This document shows positions 6,886 to 13,819 of a stretch of 14,628 nt of DNA, piece by piece. Within the stretch, counting starts at the first letter, position 1; each line of letters opens with the position of its first letter. The notes below the pieces were generated by a model. The model was not told the DNA's origin. It did not search any database and saw only the letters and a program-made list of their open reading frames with translations. This DNA is from DASCQC01 sp036012865 (lineage in GTDB: Bacteria; Pseudomonadota; Gammaproteobacteria; Comchoanobacterales; Comchoanobacteraceae), in contig DASCQC010000028.1 of NCBI GenBank assembly GCA_036012865.1, positions 1 through 14,628 of the forward strand, read 5' to 3'. The translations under genes and the position numbers were made by a program.

Positions 6886-8010
6886 TTATGTTTTTAGTAG
6901 GTTTTTGATCTTTTCTAGCCATGACGTGGATTGTTTAAGCTGCCTGGATGACATGCTCTCATTAAGTTGTTGTAAAAGGTTTTTTTGGTTTTTACTCAGG
7001 TCCGTCGGAGTTTCCACAAACAGTTCACATATCATATCCCCGTACTGATTATGTTGATAAGAAGGCATGCCTTTGCCTTTTAACCTCAATTTATCGCCAT
7101 TTTGAGATCCTGGGGGTATTTTTAAGGCAACTTTTTTACCATTGATGGTTGCAACTATGGCTTCGCCTCCTAAAGCCGCATTAGGGAAGCTAATGGGGAC
7201 CTGGCATAGTAGATCTTGCGTCTTTCGTTTAAATATTGAATGAGGCTTGATAGAAATTTCTACATAAAGATCGCCTGGTGGACCCCCATGATGACCAGCC
7301 TCTCCTTTACCAGCGAGTCTGATACGATCACCAGTGTCAACCCCTTGAGGTATTTTAACATTGTAGGTGACTTGTTTGCGTCTTCGGCCTCTCCCTTGGC
7401 AATTTGAACAGGGTTTAGAGATGACCTGACCTTGCCCTCGGCAATCTGGACAGGTTTGTTGTATGGCTAAAAAGCCTTGTTGAATTCGGACTTGTCCTTG
7501 ACCATTGCATGTTCGGCAATTGGTAGGTTGGCTTCCTGGTGCAGAACCAGAGCCATCGCAGGTATCACATTGCACAATGTTGGCGATTCTGATCGTTTTT
7601 TCAGTTTTTTGAAAAGCTTCTTCTAAGGTCATTTCAACCCGATAGAGTAAGTCGTCACCAGGTTGTGCTCTGGATTGGCGTTGTCCACCGCCAAATCCCC
7701 CTGAAAAATCACCGCCAAAAAACTCTTTAAAAATGTCAGAGAAATCACCATTAAATCCGCCGCCAGGACCACCCCCTTGGTTGTTGACAGCTTCATGGCC
7801 ATATTGATCATAGGTTTGACGCTTGGATGAGTCAGAGAGAACTGAATAGGCTTCATTAAGTTCTTTGAACTTTTTTTCAGATTCCTTGTTGCCGGGGTTT
7901 CTGTCAGGGTGATGCTTCATGGCCAGTTTTCGATAAGCTTTTTTCAAATCTTGTTCACTGGCGTCGCGTCCAACACCTAAAATATCGTAATAGTCTCTTT
8001 GGGTACTCAC
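6886..8010 (-). CDS. dnaJ: Chaperone protein DnaJ (Hsp40)
   Basis: Co-chaperone that delivers unfolded clients to DnaK and stimulates its ATPase in the cytoplasm. All four classic parts are present: a J domain with the HPD motif at residues 34-36 (KHHPDRNPGN), a Gly/Phe-rich linker (GGDFSGGFGGG), a zinc-binding region with four CxxCxGxG repeats (CDTCDGSG, CRTCNGQG, CPDCRGQG, CSNCQGRG), and the C-terminal client-binding domains. I place the start at GTG 8010, giving 374 residues, the usual length. AAGGAG stands seven bases before it, and the family begins with the residues that follow (STQRDYYDILGV). An upstream in-frame ATG at 8061 would add 17 residues that merely translate the dnaK-dnaJ hairpin. 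Last gene of the grpE-dnaK-dnaJ cluster. Confidence 0.97.
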   Translation of the reverse strand: MSTQRDYYDILGVGRDASEQDLKKAYRKLAMKHHPDRNPGNKESEKKFKELNEAYSVLSDSSKRQTYDQYGHEAVNNQGGGPGGGFNGDFSDIFKEFFGGDFSGGFGGGQRQSRAQPGDDLLYRVEMTLEEAFQKTEKTIRIANIVQCDTCDGSGSAPGSQPTNCRTCNGQGQVRIQQGFLAIQQTCPDCRGQGQVISKPCSNCQGRGRRRKQVTYNVKIPQGVDTGDRIRLAGKGEAGHHGGPPGDLYVEISIKPHSIFKRKTQDLLCQVPISFPNAALGGEAIVATINGKKVALKIPPGSQNGDKLRLKGKGMPSYQHNQYGDMICELFVETPTDLSKNQKNLLQQLNESMSSRQLKQSTSWLEKIKNLLKT

Positions 8011-8028
8011 CCTTAGTCTCCTTATCTC

Positions 8029-8063
8029 TAATGATTCCAGCCAATGACTGGCTGGAATCATTA
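8029..8063 (-). terminator. dnaK-dnaJ intergenic hairpin (attenuator or processing site)
   Basis: A perfect 15-bp inverted repeat (8029-8043 with 8049-8063) around a five-base loop lies between the dnaK stop and the dnaJ ribosome site. On the coding strand no T-run follows the hairpin (AGAGATAAGG comes next), so full rho-independent termination is unlikely. A partial attenuator, an RNase site or a structure protecting the 3' end of dnaK mRNA would lower dnaJ output relative to dnaK, as seen in other bacteria. Confidence 0.7.
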
Positions 8064-8073
8064 TCAGACGGTT

Positions 8074-10014
8074 TTATTTGGAATCGTCTACTTCATCAAA
8101 GTCAGCATCAACAGCATCCTTGGTTTGTTTCTCCTTGGGTGCTTCATCAGGGCTGTTAGTCGCTTGTTGCTGTTGCTGTTGTTGCATTTTTTCTGCAATA
8201 GGTGAAGCCAGTTGAGTTAAGCTTTGTGTTTTGGCCTCAATATCAGACTTGTTTTTAGCCTCAATGGCGTCTTTAAGCTCTTTGATGGCCGACTCTATGG
8301 CAGATTTTTCCTGATCAGTCACTGCATCACCCGCATCCTTAATGGACTTTTCTGTGGCGTAAATGAGTTGCTCTGCTTGGTTGATGCTGCTAATCATGTC
8401 TTTAAACTCTTTATCGGTTTCAGCATTTTTTTCAGCATCTTGAACCATTTTTTCAATTTCATCTTCCTCAAGTCCGCCAGAGGCTTTGATTTCAATGGAT
8501 TGTTCTTTATTGGTCTTCTTGTCTTTAGCGGAGACATTTAAGATTCCATTTGCGTCAATATCAAACGATACTTCAATTTGAGGCATTCCTCTGGGTGCTG
8601 AGGGTATGTCCGTTAGGTTGAATTCTCCAAGAGACTTATTTCCACCAGACATCGAGCGTTCACCTTGAAGGACTTTAATGGTCACAGCTGTTTGATTATC
8701 AGCAGCCGTAGAAAAGACTTGAGAGGCTTTAGTTGGAATGGTAGTATTTCGTTTGATGAGGGGGGTCATGACACCGCCCATGGTTTCAATGCCTAGGGTA
8801 AGAGGTGTTATGTCGAGTAAGAGGATATCTTTGACATCGCCAGATAAAACACCGGCTTGGATGGCAGCACCTATAGCGACCGCTTCATCAGGGTTGACAT
8901 CTTTTCTTAGAGGTTTTCCAAAAAAGGCTTCAACTTTCTGTTGAACTTTGGGCATGCGAGTTTGACCACCAACAATAATGATTTCATCAATATCAGATGT
9001 TTTTAACCCGGCATCTTTTAAGGCAAATTCACACGGTTTAAGGGTGCGATTAATCAGGTCATCAACAAGTTCTTCAAATTTAGCTCGGCGTATTTTAATG
9101 GTCAGGTGTTTTGCCCCTGTGGCGTCATGAGCAATAAAGGGTAAGTTAACTTCAGTTTGCTCTGTAGATGATAGTTCGATTTTGGCTTTTTCAGCAGATT
9201 CTTTTAAACGCTGTAATGCTAATTTATCACCTTGAAGATCAATGCCGCTATCCTTTTTGAACTCAGCAACTAAGTAGTCAATCAGAACTTGGTCAAAGTC
9301 CTCTCCACCTAAGAAGGTATCGCCGTGGGTGGCTAACACTTCAAACTGATGATCGCCATCAACGTCTGCGATTTCAATCAGTGATATATCAAAAGTTCCG
9401 CCTCCTAGATCAAAAACAGCTACTTTTCTATCTCCTTTAACTTTATTCATTCCGTAAGCTAAGGCAGCCGCTGTCGGTTCATTAATAATACGTTTGACAT
9501 CCAGCCCTGCAATTTTTCCTGCATCTTTAGTGGCTTGTCTTTGGGCATCATTAAAGTAAGCTGGAACGGTAATAACAGCTTGAGAGACTTTTTCTCCCAA
9601 GTAATCTTCTGCTGTTTCCTTCATTTTTTGTAGAATAACAGCTTGCAGTTGTTCTGGAGACCACAGTTGAGTTTTTCCATCTAGGGTTACTTCAATGCGT
9701 GTATCCTGATTTTTTGCAGATTTAATGGTATAGTTTACTTTACAGTCTTGGACAACTTTATCATTGATCTTATGACCCACTAAGCGTTTAAATGCATAAA
9801 ATGTATTGCTTGGGTTGGTTACTGCTTGTCTTTTTGCTGGGTGACCCACTAAGCGCTCTTCATTGTCTCTTGCAAAGGCGACATAAGAAGGGGTTGTGCT
9901 TAACCCTTCATTATTAGGGATGACGTGTGCTTTACCGCCTTCCATGATTGAAACGCATGAAAAGGTTGTACCAAGGTCTATACCTATGATTTTGTTAGAT
10001 TCTTTGTTTGACAT
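8074..10014 (-). CDS. dnaK: Chaperone protein DnaK (Hsp70)
   Basis: ATP-driven cytoplasmic chaperone, 646 residues, close to the usual length (638 in E. coli). The nucleotide-binding domain shows the phosphate-1 loop IGIDLGTT (10-17), the phosphate-2 motif VFDLGGGTFDISL, and the adenosine motif IIIVGGQTRMPKVQ. The substrate domain follows after the linker DILLLDITPLTLGIETMGG. The C terminus holds a run of seven Gln (a CAA/CAG repeat near 8163-8183) and ends DEVDDSK, a variant of the usual acidic EEV-type end. An oddity is Phe18 in GTTFSC, where most bacterial DnaK proteins have Asn and eukaryotic Hsp70 has Tyr. TAGGAG precedes the ATG by nine bases. It sits between grpE and dnaJ and has a sigma-32-like promoter in front, so heat induction is expected. 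Confidence 0.98.
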   Translation of the reverse strand: MSNKESNKIIGIDLGTTFSCVSIMEGGKAHVIPNNEGLSTTPSYVAFARDNEERLVGHPAKRQAVTNPSNTFYAFKRLVGHKINDKVVQDCKVNYTIKSAKNQDTRIEVTLDGKTQLWSPEQLQAVILQKMKETAEDYLGEKVSQAVITVPAYFNDAQRQATKDAGKIAGLDVKRIINEPTAAALAYGMNKVKGDRKVAVFDLGGGTFDISLIEIADVDGDHQFEVLATHGDTFLGGEDFDQVLIDYLVAEFKKDSGIDLQGDKLALQRLKESAEKAKIELSSTEQTEVNLPFIAHDATGAKHLTIKIRRAKFEELVDDLINRTLKPCEFALKDAGLKTSDIDEIIIVGGQTRMPKVQQKVEAFFGKPLRKDVNPDEAVAIGAAIQAGVLSGDVKDILLLDITPLTLGIETMGGVMTPLIKRNTTIPTKASQVFSTAADNQTAVTIKVLQGERSMSGGNKSLGEFNLTDIPSAPRGMPQIEVSFDIDANGILNVSAKDKKTNKEQSIEIKASGGLEEDEIEKMVQDAEKNAETDKEFKDMISSINQAEQLIYATEKSIKDAGDAVTDQEKSAIESAIKELKDAIEAKNKSDIEAKTQSLTQLASPIAEKMQQQQQQQATNSPDEAPKEKQTKDAVDADFDEVDDSK

Positions 10015-10060
10015 ATTAAATGGCTCCTAAATTTAATTCATGTGTGTTACGTTTAAGTAT

Positions 10061-10087
10061 GTATGGGCATAGGGGATAATTTTCAAG
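10061..10087 (-). promoter_or_regulatory. Sigma-32 (heat shock)-like promoter for dnaK
   Basis: On the minus strand a perfect -35 CTTGAAA (10081-10087) is followed after 12 bp by GCCCATAC (10061-10068), which matches six of seven fixed bases of CCCCATnT apart from its ends. It sits in the 75-bp gap between grpE and dnaK, about 50-70 bp before the dnaK start, and the -35 nearly touches the grpE stop codon. It would allow dnaK-dnaJ transcription apart from grpE. Confidence 0.55.
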
Positions 10088-10089
10088 GG

Positions 10090-10653
10090 TTACTCAGTTT
10101 GGCATACAACAACTTTGGCTGCTCTTACCAATCGATCTTTGATTTGATATCCCTTTTGAGCAACAGTAATAATTTTGTTGTTTTCAATGGTGTCAGATGA
10201 TTGCATTGAAATGGCTTCATGCCACTGTGGGTTAAAATCATCGCCAGCATTAGGGTTAATAACTTCGACGTCGTACCTTTTGATTGTGGATAGAAATAAG
10301 TCGCGGGTTACTTTCATGCCTTCCATGGTATCGTTGGACTGACCATCATTATGAGCGGACCAGGTATCAATGCCTGTATCTAAACTATCTAAAATAGGAA
10401 GAAGGTCTTCAATAAATTTTCTTAAACTATATTGATGGGCTTCTTGTAGTTTTGTGTGATGACGTGATTGAATGTTTTGCATTTCTGCTAAAGTGCGAAT
10501 TTTATCATCCTTCAACTCAGTTATTTCTTTTGATTTTTCATCTAAAGATTGCTCAAGTTTGGTAATTTTACCCTGCAGGTCAGCGCTGCCTTTGGGTTTA
10601 AGGCTAGATGCTTTTTGTGCTTTTAATGGAGGGGTAACAGTTTTGTCAGTCAT
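10090..10653 (-). CDS. grpE: Nucleotide exchange factor GrpE
   Basis: Homodimeric exchange factor that releases ADP from DnaK and so resets the Hsp70 cycle. The 187-residue protein has a disordered, Lys-rich start, a long helical coiled coil (about 25-85, KITKLEQSLDEKSKEITELK and onward), and the C-terminal beta domain. The last carries the recognisable FNPQWHEAISMQ and GYQIKDRLVRAAKVVV stretches of the family. Length and order are typical. The ATG at 10653 has only a weak ribosome site (AAAGAAG). It is the first gene of the grpE-dnaK-dnaJ cluster and is preceded by a strong sigma-32-like promoter; dsbB is divergent on the other side. Confidence 0.96.
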   Translation of the reverse strand: MTDKTVTPPLKAQKASSLKPKGSADLQGKITKLEQSLDEKSKEITELKDDKIRTLAEMQNIQSRHHTKLQEAHQYSLRKFIEDLLPILDSLDTGIDTWSAHNDGQSNDTMEGMKVTRDLFLSTIKRYDVEVINPNAGDDFNPQWHEAISMQSSDTIENNKIITVAQKGYQIKDRLVRAAKVVVCQTE

Positions 10654-10685
10654 AATTAGCTTCTTTCAAAATGGTTCAGGTTAAA

Positions 10686-10713
10686 TATAGGGGCAATGGT
10701 TTAGAATTTCAAG
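10686..10713 (-). promoter_or_regulatory. Sigma-32 (heat shock)-like promoter for grpE
   Basis: On the minus strand a perfect -35 CTTGAAA (10707-10713) is followed after a 13-bp spacer by CCCCTATA (10686-10693), close to the heat-shock -10 consensus CCCCATnT. It lies about 35-60 bp before the grpE ATG. Together with the similar element before dnaK, it points to sigma-32 control of the cluster; no CIRCE inverted repeat is seen. Confidence 0.65.
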
Positions 10714-10791
10714 GGAGGCAGGGTATTTTATTATTTGTTTGTTTTAAAATACTATTGGTGATAAAGTGAATGTGATTTTTAAGGAAAATAA

Positions 10792-11298
10792 ATGAGTACA
10801 CTGTGGAGCGTTGCCAACAGTTCTTTAGCGAGGGTTATGGTTGTTGCTATGGCTCTATCTTTAGCCCTATATCTTGACTACATGGGCGCAAAACCGTGCC
10901 TTCTTTGTATCATTCAGAGAATCTTTTTTGCGATGATAGCTGTGGTGGCTATTGTGCAGTATGTTTTTTGTTATCGATCATGGGTTAGGTGGGTGAGTTG
11001 TTTGATCATGATTGCCATCTCTTTGTTAGGGTTGTCTTTAGCTTTAAGGCATTTATGGCTTATTTATTATGTCACTGATTTAAGTACATGCCTGCCAAGC
11101 TTTGATTATTTAATATCACAAGTTCATTTTGGCCAGTTATTGCACCTTGTTTTTACTGAAGCTTCAAATTGTGCTCAAGATCGTACAGCCTTTCTTGGTA
11201 TCTTATTGCCTTATTGGTTACTGGTATTTTATGGGTTGAATATTTTAATCGAAGTATTGATGCAACGAGATTTTACGACACGGGTTGCTGAGAAGTAG
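10792..11298 (+). CDS. dsbB: Disulfide bond formation protein DsbB
   Basis: Inner-membrane quinone reductase that re-oxidises periplasmic DsbA. The 168-residue protein has four hydrophobic segments (about 13-30, 44-60, 68-86 and 138-156) and both redox pairs in periplasmic loops: Cys36/Cys39 in KPCLLC, and Cys100 (STC) with Cys127 (SNC). Arg43, four residues after the second Cys, matches the conserved quinone-site Arg of E. coli DsbB. PYWLLVFYG matches the usual start of the last membrane segment. AAGGAAA precedes the ATG. The gene is divergent from grpE with a gap of 138 bp, and its 3' end overlaps the convergent neighbour by 26 bp. DsbA is not in the window. Confidence 0.93.
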   Translation: MSTLWSVANSSLARVMVVAMALSLALYLDYMGAKPCLLCIIQRIFFAMIAVVAIVQYVFCYRSWVRWVSCLIMIAISLLGLSLALRHLWLIYYVTDLSTCLPSFDYLISQVHFGQLLHLVFTEASNCAQDRTAFLGILLPYWLLVFYGLNILIEVLMQRDFTTRVAEK

Positions 11299-11785
11299 AG
11301 GCATTAGGTTTTGATAACAAGGCTAGAACAAAGATAAGGGCAGGGACGATAAAGTAAATAAGCATGATAACGTTGTATGCTTTATGACTCAGTTGGCCCA
11401 GTTGAAGTTTATAACAACCAATGCCTGCGTAGAAAGCAATAATTGAGCAGGCACATAAGACTCGATTCACCTTGGTTCTGGCATGGATTGTGACCAAGCC
11501 TATAAAACATAAACTTAAATGACCAAAATGAAAGGGGTTAATGTTCATTAGGGTATGTAAGTAGTCAGTGCTGATTAGGCTTGATTCAATGATGCCTGCA
11601 ACAAAGTTGATAAAACAGTGTACGATGACACAGTAAATGACAAGGTTTTCCAAAAATATGGTAGATATTTTACGTTTATGAATCAGTCGTTCGAGAACGG
11701 TGATAACAACTGCTGTGAAAGGTGTCCAGATAGGAGCTCCTCCAATGATAATTTTTATAAGTTGTAAATGTTGATCTAAAAACAT
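11273..11785 (-). CDS. Polytopic membrane protein of unknown function
   Basis: A 170-residue integral membrane protein with about five hydrophobic segments (8-30, 44-66, 85-101, 108-126, 137-157) and a short polar tail (SKPNASTSQQPVS). The pattern of NPFHFGHLSL before the third segment and a later IIAFYAGIG segment loosely recalls small DUF6790-type membrane proteins, but I cannot confirm this. No catalytic motif is seen. The ribosome site is weak (GGGAA ahead of the ATG at 11785). Its 3' end overlaps that of dsbB by 26 bp on the opposite strand, so the two transcripts are antisense to each other there. I see no link to disulfide formation apart from position. Confidence 0.7.
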   Translation of the reverse strand: MFLDQHLQLIKIIIGGAPIWTPFTAVVITVLERLIHKRKISTIFLENLVIYCVIVHCFINFVAGIIESSLISTDYLHTLMNINPFHFGHLSLCFIGLVTIHARTKVNRVLCACSIIAFYAGIGCYKLQLGQLSHKAYNVIMLIYFIVPALIFVLALLSKPNASTSQQPVS

Positions 11786-11808
11786 AGTTTGTAAATTCCC
11801 AAATCATA

Positions 11809-11839
11809 TTAAGTGACTACCATTACACAGGTTACTTAA
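11809..11839. repeat. Imperfect inverted repeat in the divergent intergenic region
   Basis: TTAAGTGAC (11809-11817) and GTTACTTAA (11831-11839) pair with one mismatch around 13 bases. The repeat lies 24 bp before the minus-strand membrane protein gene and 138 bp before the plus-strand gene starting at 11978, so it could be an operator for either. No recognised regulator motif is matched. Confidence 0.3.
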
Positions 11840-11977
11840 GAAATGAACTGTGTACAATCATTAAAAAGCATAGTTTATTTTTTTCTTACTATTGAAGGGC
11901 AAATTGAATGTGTTGTGTTTTTTTGAAAATACGATAGAGTTTTGTTAAGGTATCAACATCAAATAATAGGTAACGTT

Positions 11978-12898
11978 ATGGTAAGAAAAAGCTTAATTGA
12001 TAGTGCGTCCAATAAGGCTGTTTTATATTTTTTTGGAGGAGCAGCAATACTATCCTTCCTGAAATTTAATCAACATATTGGGATGCATTTATTATTTTTT
12101 TCTTCTATGTTGTTGGGAGGGTTTCATTATTTTCGTTCAAGGATGAGTTTAGAAAAAAGTTCTTTTCGACAGCTTAATAATCCCCTTACTCTTAAACAAA
12201 GGGTGATTTTTTATGTGAATGATAAGGAGTTAATTTCCTTCAACCCAGGGGAATATTGTGCAGATCAGTTTCTACCGAACCTTCAAGAGGCTATGGAGGC
12301 ATCGAGCCCAGGAAAGTTAGGAGCTATGTTTAAGGTTGTTAGGGGTTCCAAGGAAAGTGATCTTCAGGAGAGGCTCATTCTAATGGATGACAAAGAGCAG
12401 CAATTGATGAGAAAAATTCTTCGGGGTTATGAATACGAGGGGCTTTTGCAAAAATGGTGTCTTGTTGAAGATTATTTTACAGAAGCAGAAAATATTGCAG
12501 CATTTAATTTCTTTAGGCCTGATAAGTTCTATGCGTTGCCACGAGCAAAACTTATTGCAAAGTGCATGATAACTAGACAATTTGTCATAGAGATTATTCT
12601 GGATAAATTAATAGATTATTTGAATTTGGATGGCCACATAGATCAGAACGCGAGGGTTTATCATAAGGATTATTTAACAAGTCTGCTGGAATTATCTATC
12701 AATAAAGTTGAAAAAAATCTTATCAAAGAGATTAAAAGTGATGTTGAAATAGATCCAAGTTTAAATGTTTGGCGTGATGAGGTTTTAGGTTCTAGGCAGT
12801 TGATTGGAGCATCAGCGATTCAGGCATTACCCGGAGAAAACATTAACAATCCAGGGATGGAGTTAAAAACTAAGGGGTATGCTTGTAACGATAGATGA
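11978..12898 (+). CDS. Hypothetical protein with N-terminal membrane hairpin
   Basis: A 306-residue protein I do not recognise. Two hydrophobic segments near the start (about 14-28 and 36-52), flanked by VRKS and RSRM, predict a membrane hairpin with both ends in the cytoplasm. The remaining 250 residues are soluble, with a beta-rich first part (QRVIFYVNDKELISFNPGEY) and a largely helical second part rich in Lys, Glu and Leu. No enzyme motif is visible. I use the ATG at 11978, which has AGGTAA seven bases before it; an in-frame TTG at 11942 would add 12 residues and lacks a ribosome site. Its base composition resembles its neighbours. The gene is flanked by gaps of about 190 and 170 bp, so it is probably transcribed alone. 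Confidence 0.65.
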   Translation: MVRKSLIDSASNKAVLYFFGGAAILSFLKFNQHIGMHLLFFSSMLLGGFHYFRSRMSLEKSSFRQLNNPLTLKQRVIFYVNDKELISFNPGEYCADQFLPNLQEAMEASSPGKLGAMFKVVRGSKESDLQERLILMDDKEQQLMRKILRGYEYEGLLQKWCLVEDYFTEAENIAAFNFFRPDKFYALPRAKLIAKCMITRQFVIEIILDKLIDYLNLDGHIDQNARVYHKDYLTSLLELSINKVEKNLIKEIKSDVEIDPSLNVWRDEVLGSRQLIGASAIQALPGENINNPGMELKTKGYACNDR

Positions 12899-13069
12899 CT
12901 ATCATTTAAAGTATTTTTCTGATTTTTTTAAAGCAAAGTGAATTCGGTAAAAAATATGTGTTGGAGTTTTTTCCATTAGATGCTTGAGAATGGATTCGAA
13001 AAGAGCATAATAATTTACATATAGTATGTGTTATTATTAATACATATATGGATATGAGGAGGCTTTTTC

Positions 13070-13516
13070 ATGTTCGAGGATATAAGACGTATTGTTATGA
13101 TGCTCTTATTTTTAATTGTGATTTTTTATATTGCGATTGTTCCTCCCTTGAATTTCTTTAATCTTGCGGCAACATATTTTTTTGTTTTTTCTACAATTAT
13201 TTCAATTCCTTCTTTTGTTTTTCTTCGTAAAAGAAATTACTTGTTTTGGTGGGATTGTATGATACCGTACTATGGTTTTAATTTATGGCTTTTTTTAGTG
13301 ACAGTTCATGACCCCGGATATACTCTTGGTAATCTTCCCGTGGCGATTTATTTGATCGCTGCATTTTCAGTTGTTCTTAATTACATCAAGAGGTGGACAA
13401 TTCAGCTTGAAGCAGTAAAAAAGTTTTCACCTATGCAAATTTCTGTAACGAGTATTGTTATGATGCTCTTATTTACATTATTGATATATTTAGTCGTACC
13501 TCATATTCCTGAATGA
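13070..13516 (+). CDS. Small polytopic membrane protein of unknown function
   Basis: A 148-residue membrane protein with four to five hydrophobic segments (about 8-24, 28-52, 57-79, 86-105, 127-144). The ribosome site is strong: GAGGAGG with seven bases to the ATG. No family motif is recognised. The first and last segments are related: both contain IVMMLLF, encoded by an identical 23-bp stretch at 13089-13111 and 13452-13474, in the same reading frame. Recombination between the two would remove 363 bp (121 codons) in frame and leave a single-pass peptide of 27 residues. Directly after its stop codon the sequence changes into a decayed RCC1 repeat, so the right boundary may be a recombination junction. 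Confidence 0.7.
   Translation: MFEDIRRIVMMLLFLIVIFYIAIVPPLNFFNLAATYFFVFSTIISIPSFVFLRKRNYLFWWDCMIPYYGFNLWLFLVTVHDPGYTLGNLPVAIYLIAAFSVVLNYIKRWTIQLEAVKKFSPMQISVTSIVMMLLFTLLIYLVVPHIPE
13089..13111 (+). repeat. Direct repeat, copy 1 (23 bp)
   Basis: First copy of a perfect 23-bp direct repeat inside the small membrane protein gene; it encodes part of R-I-V-M-M-L-L-F. The second copy starts 363 bp downstream in the same frame. Confidence 0.9.
13452..13474 (+). repeat. Direct repeat, copy 2 (23 bp)
   Basis: Second copy of the perfect 23-bp repeat, encoding part of S-I-V-M-M-L-L-F in the last membrane segment. Flanking bases differ from copy 1 on both sides. Confidence 0.9.
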
Positions 13517-13519
13517 TGA

Positions 13520-13645
13520 TTTAGTGATTGTTCTTCTGGTGATAACTTAGGCTTGAGTGATCTTAGTTCTAGAGATAAATTCACTGAAGTTTCTTTTCGA
13601 TATATCGTTTTAACAAGCATGTTACGTGAAGAACCTATCAGATAA
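13520..13645 (+). pseudogene. Decayed RCC1-repeat remnant
   Basis: Directly after the stop of the small membrane protein gene, one frame reads GDNLGLSDLSSRDKFTEVSF (13538-13597). It matches the core of the RCC1 unit encoded downstream, GQLGLGDRRARNEWTEATLP, in order and spacing. The similarity is visible in the DNA too (TTAGGCTTG, GTGAT, CTAGA, ACTGAAG are shared in register). The frame has a stop at 13517-13519 before it and a TAA at 13643-13645 after it, with no start codon or ribosome site, so this is the end of a former RCC1 gene, not a working gene. One repeat only is left. Chance similarity is possible but unlikely given the co-linear DNA matches beside a real RCC1 gene. Confidence 0.55.
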
Positions 13646-13670
13646 GAGCAAGAAAAGGTTGTTTGCAGAA

Positions 13671-13750
13671 TACAATAATGAAGGGGTAATGATATAGGAT
13701 GCTGATAATGAAAGGTTCCAAGAAGAAGCGTTGATGAATAAGAAGAGGTC
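13671..13750 (+). repeat. Degenerate duplicate of the RCC1 gene's leader and start
   Basis: The stretch from 13671 (TACAATAATGAAGGGGT) through an ATG at 13708 and ATGAAAGGTTCCAAGAAGAA resembles 13782-13860 (TACTATAATAAAGGGGT, then ATGAAAGATTCCAACAAGAA). Distances from the left landmark to the ATG are 37 and 38 bases. The upstream copy would encode only M-K-G-S-K-K-K-R before TGA, against M-K-D-S-N-K-K-S in the intact gene. It is a dead copy of the promoter and start region. Confidence 0.55.
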
Positions 13751-13759
13751 TGTAGGAAA

Positions 13760-13790
13760 TTAACAAAAAATCAAATATTTGTACTATAAT
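13760..13790 (+). promoter_or_regulatory. Sigma-70-like promoter for the RCC1 gene
   Basis: TTAACA (13760-13765, five of six -35 consensus bases), a 19-bp spacer and a perfect -10 TATAAT (13785-13790). The start codon follows at 13820 with TAGGGGG as ribosome site, leaving a short untranslated leader of about 22-24 bases. The spacer is slightly long. Confidence 0.5.
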
Positions 13791-13819
13791 AAAGGGGTGG
13801 TTATTGTAGGGGGTTTATC

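Larger units (their letters stand above)
13517..13819 (+). other. Gap of 303 bp holding RCC1 gene debris and the promoter of the RCC1 gene
   Basis: No intact gene is present. In order the gap holds a single decayed RCC1-repeat remnant (13520-13645), a degenerate copy of the RCC1 gene's own leader and first codons (13671-13750), and a promoter-like TTAACA/TATAAT pair (13760-13790) before the intact RCC1 gene at 13820. The parts together look like the scar of a duplication followed by loss of most of one copy. Confidence 0.6.

Noticed and set aside
6812..7048. Plus-strand open frame at the end of dnaJ
   Set aside because: It lies largely antisense to the conserved C-terminal part of dnaJ and encodes a Cys/Phe-rich stretch without a recognisable pattern.
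8011..8061. N-terminal extension of DnaJ from an ATG at 8061
   Set aside because: The 17 extra residues translate the dnaK-dnaJ hairpin, the family starts at the GTG at 8010, and AAGGAG is correctly placed for that GTG.
8163..8186. CAA/CAG run in dnaK as a variable repeat
   Set aside because: It encodes seven Gln in the disordered C-terminal tail, where short low-complexity runs are common; nothing suggests regulated variation.
10654..10791. CIRCE-type heat-shock operator before grpE
   Set aside because: No TTAGCACTC inverted repeat is present; the motifs fit sigma-32 instead.
11942..11977. TTG start for the two-TM hypothetical protein
   Set aside because: No ribosome site precedes it, whereas the ATG at 11978 has AGGTAA at a good distance and leads straight into the membrane hairpin.
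13014..13043. Promoter TTTACA/TAATAC before the small membrane protein gene
   Set aside because: The -10 match is poor (three of six) and the region is nearly all A and T, so a match by chance is expected.
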